Assembly (NCBI GenBank): GCA_007117185.1
Contig: SKHA01000320.1
Location: 1 to 15,582, forward strand
From: Spirochaeta sp.
Lineage (GTDB): Bacteria; Spirochaetota; Spirochaetia; DSM-27196; Alkalispirochaetaceae
Length of the DNA: 15,582 bases
Direction of reading: 5' to 3'
A program made the translations under genes and the position numbers. Below the pieces are notes generated by a model that worked only from the letters and a program-made list of their open reading frames with translations, was not told the DNA's origin and did no database searches. Each line of letters opens with the position of its first letter. Within the stretch, counting starts at the first letter, position 1. This document shows positions 12,783 to 15,582 of this stretch, one piece after another.

Positions 12783-14317
12783 TCACCTGGCGCAGACGAG
12801 ACGCCCCGGATCAACCTGGCCAGCTCTGTTCTGTTGCTGACACCGGCTTTGCGGAAGACCCGGTACAGGTGGGTGCGCACCGTAGCCTCGGAAATATGGA
12901 GCAACGCGCCAACTTCTCTGTTGCTGAGGCCGTGGGCTACCAGGCGGGCGATCTCGTTCTCCCGGCGAGTCAGCGCGGGAAGATCCATCGGATCTCCCGG
13001 CGGCGCAACCACTGTCGGAGGAATCGCCTCCCGGAGGGACGACTCGAAGATGCCCCGGGATATCCGGTATAACAGCATTCCGCCAGCCAGGATGACCACC
13101 ACGATGGCAACGCCGTTGAGGGCAAGCTGAACCGGCAGCTGCATCGTTGTCGGCGCAGGAAGCAATCCGGTGAGAAAGCCAAATGGAAGCCCGTCCCGGG
13201 AGGGTGCTATCTGGGTGAAGTGGGCCCATTCGCTCAGGACGATCGCCAGAACCACCGCTACGGCAATGATTCCGTGAGCGGCTTCTCCGGAACCCTTTCT
13301 TACGGTCCGGGTCAACTGCACCAGCGGGTAGACCAGGACCGCAACGGTGGTCCCGATGAACAGGTGAATCGTCATTGAATACGCGGTGACTCCGCCGACA
13401 AGAAGCCAGAGCGTAAAGAGGCCCATCAGCGTGACCACGGTAGCGCCGTACCAGCGACCCAGGTCACGAGGCCAGGTGAGCTGCAGCGTCGTCGCCAGAA
13501 ACCCCACTATCAGGTGACCCGAGAAGTACTCAATCCCCAGATGCAGATGCCAGGGAGTGTCCGGGAGAACCCGCGTCAACAAAAGGCTGCCCAGGGTGGG
13601 AACGCGGACCGCCACAGCCAGGAAAAAGAGCCCCAGGATCAGCGGAGCGGGGGATCTGCGACTCCCGGCGGCATACAGCAGCAGGTTGTAGAGAGCAAAC
13701 GCAACGGCAACACCAAGGAGCAGCAGGTCGTAGGACATGTCTATCAGGTCTTTCGTGAGCAGCTGATCACGTGTACCGATCCGGATGGGGCGCCACATTC
13801 CGCCCCGTCGGTGGTGAAAGTTGGAAATCTGCAGCACCAGGTCCACCGTTTCGGGGTAGTCGCTGGCGGCGGAGAGAGGCGCTGTTCTCATGATCAGCCT
13901 GGGGACAGTCTGCTCCCTGGACGTTCCGGGGATACCGCTGGCGGCGCGTTCTGTTCCATTGACAAACAGCCGGTACGCCGTGGCCGCCGGTTCGATACGC
14001 AGCGCCAGCTCGTGTGGCCCCGCCGGCAAAAGCAGGGTGACTGCAAAGGTGGCGTATCCTGTTCCCCCGGTCCACCCGTAGGGCATCGTCACGATCTCCA
14101 GTTCCGACGCACTATCGGGAAGTTCCTCCAGAAGTTGGCCGGGAACCATCCCCCAGGATCCACTGAGCTCCCGAATTCCCTCCCGGGCGGGGTCCCAGCT
14201 GCGCAGGTCGATGCCGGGTACAGTTTCAGCTCCGAGCACCGGTAACACGAGAAGGAAGAGTGTCATCACAATCGCAGCCACGGTAAACACCGTAGCGCAA
14301 CCCCGGCGAAATGGCAA
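12764..14317 (-). CDS. 7TM-DISM receptor with C-terminal LuxR-type DNA-binding domain
   Basis: About 517 aa if the TTG at 14317-14315 is the start. That choice gives a basic MPFRRG n-region and a hydrophobic core ending VLGA (27-30), a good signal peptide. A GTG at 14290 or ATG at 14266 is also possible; the longer reading to 14527 enters ald and the divergent promoter region and is rejected. Residues ~31-185 are a periplasmic jelly-roll-like DISM domain (LSGSWGMVPG at 51-60; ISNFHHRRGGMW at 164-175). Seven hydrophobic segments follow from ~195 to ~416. A Pro-rich linker leads to the HTH: LTRRENEIARLVAHGLSNRE (449-468) and LLHISEATVRTHLYRVFRKA (472-491), textbook LuxR/GerE. There is no kinase domain, so the membrane receptor itself would bind DNA. 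Ligand unknown. Confidence 0.82.
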   Translation of the reverse strand: MPFRRGCATVFTVAAIVMTLFLLVLPVLGAETVPGIDLRSWDPAREGIRELSGSWGMVPGQLLEELPDSASELEIVTMPYGWTGGTGYATFAVTLLLPAGPHELALRIEPAATAYRLFVNGTERAASGIPGTSREQTVPRLIMRTAPLSAASDYPETVDLVLQISNFHHRRGGMWRPIRIGTRDQLLTKDLIDMSYDLLLLGVAVAFALYNLLLYAAGSRRSPAPLILGLFFLAVAVRVPTLGSLLLTRVLPDTPWHLHLGIEYFSGHLIVGFLATTLQLTWPRDLGRWYGATVVTLMGLFTLWLLVGGVTAYSMTIHLFIGTTVAVLVYPLVQLTRTVRKGSGEAAHGIIAVAVVLAIVLSEWAHFTQIAPSRDGLPFGFLTGLLPAPTTMQLPVQLALNGVAIVVVILAGGMLLYRISRGIFESSLREAIPPTVVAPPGDPMDLPALTRRENEIARLVAHGLSNREVGALLHISEATVRTHLYRVFRKAGVSNRTELARLIRGVSSAPGDQTNLE

Positions 14318-14352
14318 TTTGGCAGTGCGCCCGGCGGGACGGGGGTGCCATA

Positions 14353-14395
14353 AAACGATAACCGTAGAAAAACGTTGACCGCAAACGATAATCGT
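14353..14395. promoter_or_regulatory. Pair of operator-like repeats between the receptor gene and alanine dehydrogenase
   Basis: AAACGATAACCGT (14353-14365) and AAACGATAATCGT (14383-14395) differ at one base and are exactly 30 bp apart, close to three helical turns. The core of the second, ACGAT-A-ATCGT (14385-14395), is a perfect inverted repeat; the first is an imperfect copy. TTGACC (14375-14380) lies between them, and on the minus strand TTGCGG (14384-14379) and TATCGT (14360-14355, 18-nt spacing) form a weak promoter for the receptor. This looks like a cooperative regulator site. No promoter for ald could be assigned with confidence. Confidence 0.6.
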
Positions 14396-14423
14396 GTGAA
14401 TCTTAGTAAATATGTACGGATAC

Positions 14424-14430
14424 AGGAGGA
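14424..14430 (+). promoter_or_regulatory. Shine-Dalgarno of alanine dehydrogenase
   Basis: AGGAGGA lies 4-5 nt before the ATG at 14435 and fixes that start over the longer in-frame reading from 14375. It is one of only two strong ribosome sites seen at a gene start in this window, the other being that of the EIIA gene. Confidence 0.85.
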
Positions 14431-14434
14431 TGGT

Positions 14435-15562
14435 ATGAATATTGGGACAGTGAAAGAGATAAAGCGGCACGAGTATCGCGTGGGGCTTACCCCGGCGTGC
14501 GTCAAAGCGTACGCAACGGCGGGACATACCGTGTATGTCGAAAAAGATGCCGGTCTGGGGGCAGGGTTCGAAAACGATGAGTACACCGCTGTGGGTGCCC
14601 GGTTGTGTGATACCCCGGCGGAGGTATTCGCGAAGAGCGATATGGTGGTGAAAGTCAAGGAACCGCAGAAGTCAGAGTACGAGCTGATGCGGGACGGCCA
14701 GATTCTCTATACCTACCTGCACCTGGCCGCCGACGAGGCGCTGACCCGGGTGATGGTACAGCGGGGGGTGAAGGGCGTCGCCTACGAGACGGTGGAACCG
14801 GACCACCATACCCTGCCGCTTCTGCGGCCCATGAGCGAGATCGCCGGCCGGCTGAGCGTCCAGGAGGGAGCGCGGTTTCTCGAGCGGCCCCAGGGCGGTC
14901 GGGGAGTGCTCCTCGGAGGTGTGCCCAGCGTGGAAAAGGGCAAGGTAGCGATCCTCGGGGGTGGCGTGGTTGGGACCAACGCCGCCAAAATGGCTGTCGG
15001 TCTGGGAGCGCAGGTGACGATTCTTGACGTCAACATCGATCGCCTGGGGTATCTGGACGACATCTTCCAGGGGCGACTGAACACCCTCTACAGCAGCCGG
15101 GCCAACCTGGAGCACGTCCTGCAGGAGAGCGATCTGCTGATCGGTGCGGTACTCGTTCCCGGTGCCAAGGCCCCCAAGCTGATCACCCGGGAAGACCTGA
15201 AACTCATGAAGAAGGGCTCGGTGATCGTTGACGTAGCGGTTGACCAGGGGGGCTGTTTCGAGACCACCCACGCAACAACCCACGACGACCCGGTCTTTGT
15301 TATTGAGGACGTGGTTCATTACTGCGTGGCCAACATGCCCGGCGCGGTCTCCCGTACTTCAACCATGGCGCTGACCACCGCAACCCTCCCGTACGGGCTG
15401 CAGATCGCCAACCTCGGTCTTGAGGAAGCGGCCAGGCGGAGTCACGCCCTGGCTCGGGGAATCAACACCTACCGCAACAAGGTCACCTATCAGGGTGTCG
15501 CCGAGGCGTTCAACATGCAGTACACCCCCGTAGCGGAACTGATTGAGGGAGCAACGACGTAA
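14435..15562 (+). CDS. ald: Alanine dehydrogenase
   Basis: 375 aa, the usual length. It catalyses L-alanine + NAD+ + H2O to pyruvate + NH4+ + NADH, reversibly, in the cytosol. The key residues fall at the same positions as in the well-studied Mycobacterium enzyme: Arg15, Lys75 (in VVKVKEP) and His96 (in YLHLA) at the substrate site, and Asp270 (VAVDQGG) for catalysis. The Rossmann motif GGGVVG is at 175-180, with Asp198 ending beta-2, in line with NAD rather than NADP. The N-terminal MNIGTVKEIKRHEYRVGLTP is diagnostic. It is divergent from the receptor gene and starts its own transcript after a pair of operator-like repeats. It could be used to assimilate ammonium, or to balance NADH in fermentation by making alanine. 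It ends 20 bp before the window edge; no terminator is visible. Confidence 0.95.
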   Translation: MNIGTVKEIKRHEYRVGLTPACVKAYATAGHTVYVEKDAGLGAGFENDEYTAVGARLCDTPAEVFAKSDMVVKVKEPQKSEYELMRDGQILYTYLHLAADEALTRVMVQRGVKGVAYETVEPDHHTLPLLRPMSEIAGRLSVQEGARFLERPQGGRGVLLGGVPSVEKGKVAILGGGVVGTNAAKMAVGLGAQVTILDVNIDRLGYLDDIFQGRLNTLYSSRANLEHVLQESDLLIGAVLVPGAKAPKLITREDLKLMKKGSVIVDVAVDQGGCFETTHATTHDDPVFVIEDVVHYCVANMPGAVSRTSTMALTTATLPYGLQIANLGLEEAARRSHALARGINTYRNKVTYQGVAEAFNMQYTPVAELIEGATT

Positions 15563-15582
15563 AAACTGGTGTAGAATAGCAG

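Noticed and set aside
14375..14434. Longer N-terminus for alanine dehydrogenase
   Set aside because: The ATG at 14435 has an AGGAGGA and yields the family's conserved N-terminus with Arg15 at the standard position.
14318..14527. Longer N-terminus for the LuxR receptor
   Set aside because: It would begin inside ald, cross both operator repeats, and place 70 extra residues before a clear signal peptide.

Overview
The window is a gene-dense, high-GC bacterial chromosome segment. It has no rRNA, tRNA, insertion sequence, CRISPR array or phage gene that I can recognise. The mix of genes suggests a free-living, possibly anaerobic and salt- or alkali-exposed bacterium: a membrane-anchored M23 peptidase, a KaiC-like/PEP-synthase-like fusion, a stand-alone multi-subunit Na+/H+ antiporter, and a 7TM-DISM receptor carrying a LuxR output domain. 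A spirochaete (Spirochaetales, Alkalispirochaeta/Spirochaeta type) fits best by recollection of protein style, but this is an inference and not proven here. No stretch longer than about 125 bp lacks a gene.

Layout. (1) 1-862 (-): M23 peptidase, cut by the window edge, behind a near-consensus promoter flanked by a tandem 9-bp repeat. (2) 941-4364 (-): three genes in one direction: an exported CPHC thioredoxin-fold protein, a ribbon-helix-helix/zinc-ribbon protein, and an 877-aa degenerate KaiC-like plus pyruvate-phosphate-dikinase N-domain protein. The middle gene has its own consensus-like promoter. (3) 4490-4930 (+): a small orphan protein, apparently leaderless. (4) 4911-11274 (-): an eleven-gene, tightly overlapping operon: PII-like protein, PTS EIIA, then MrpE-F-G, a DUF4040/MbhD-like and an MbhE-like subunit, MrpB, MrpC and two complete MrpD-like antiporter subunits. 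The order matches the membrane module of archaeal Mbh/Mbs complexes rather than the MrpA-first order of Bacillus, and there is no fused MrpA. (5) 11323-12782 (+): divergent from it, a two-TM RCK potassium channel and an Lrp/AsnC regulator with overlapping stop and start codons. (6) 12764-~14317 (-): a 7TM-DISM/LuxR one-component receptor, convergent with lrp. (7) 14435-15562 (+): alanine dehydrogenase, divergent from the receptor, with a pair of operator-like repeats exactly 30 bp apart in between.

How it fits together. Regions 4 and 5 form one divergent monovalent-cation module: Na+/H+ exchange by the Mrp-type complex, K+ flux by the RCK channel, and two candidate small-signal regulators (PII-like, EIIA) heading the antiporter operon. 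EIIA-Ntr is known to control K+ transport in Enterobacteria, so the link is plausible but inferred. Region 7 links alanine/pyruvate/NADH metabolism to two nearby candidate regulators (Lrp and the LuxR receptor). Several predicted promoters place the transcription start on or within a few bases of the start codon, suggesting that leaderless mRNAs are common here.
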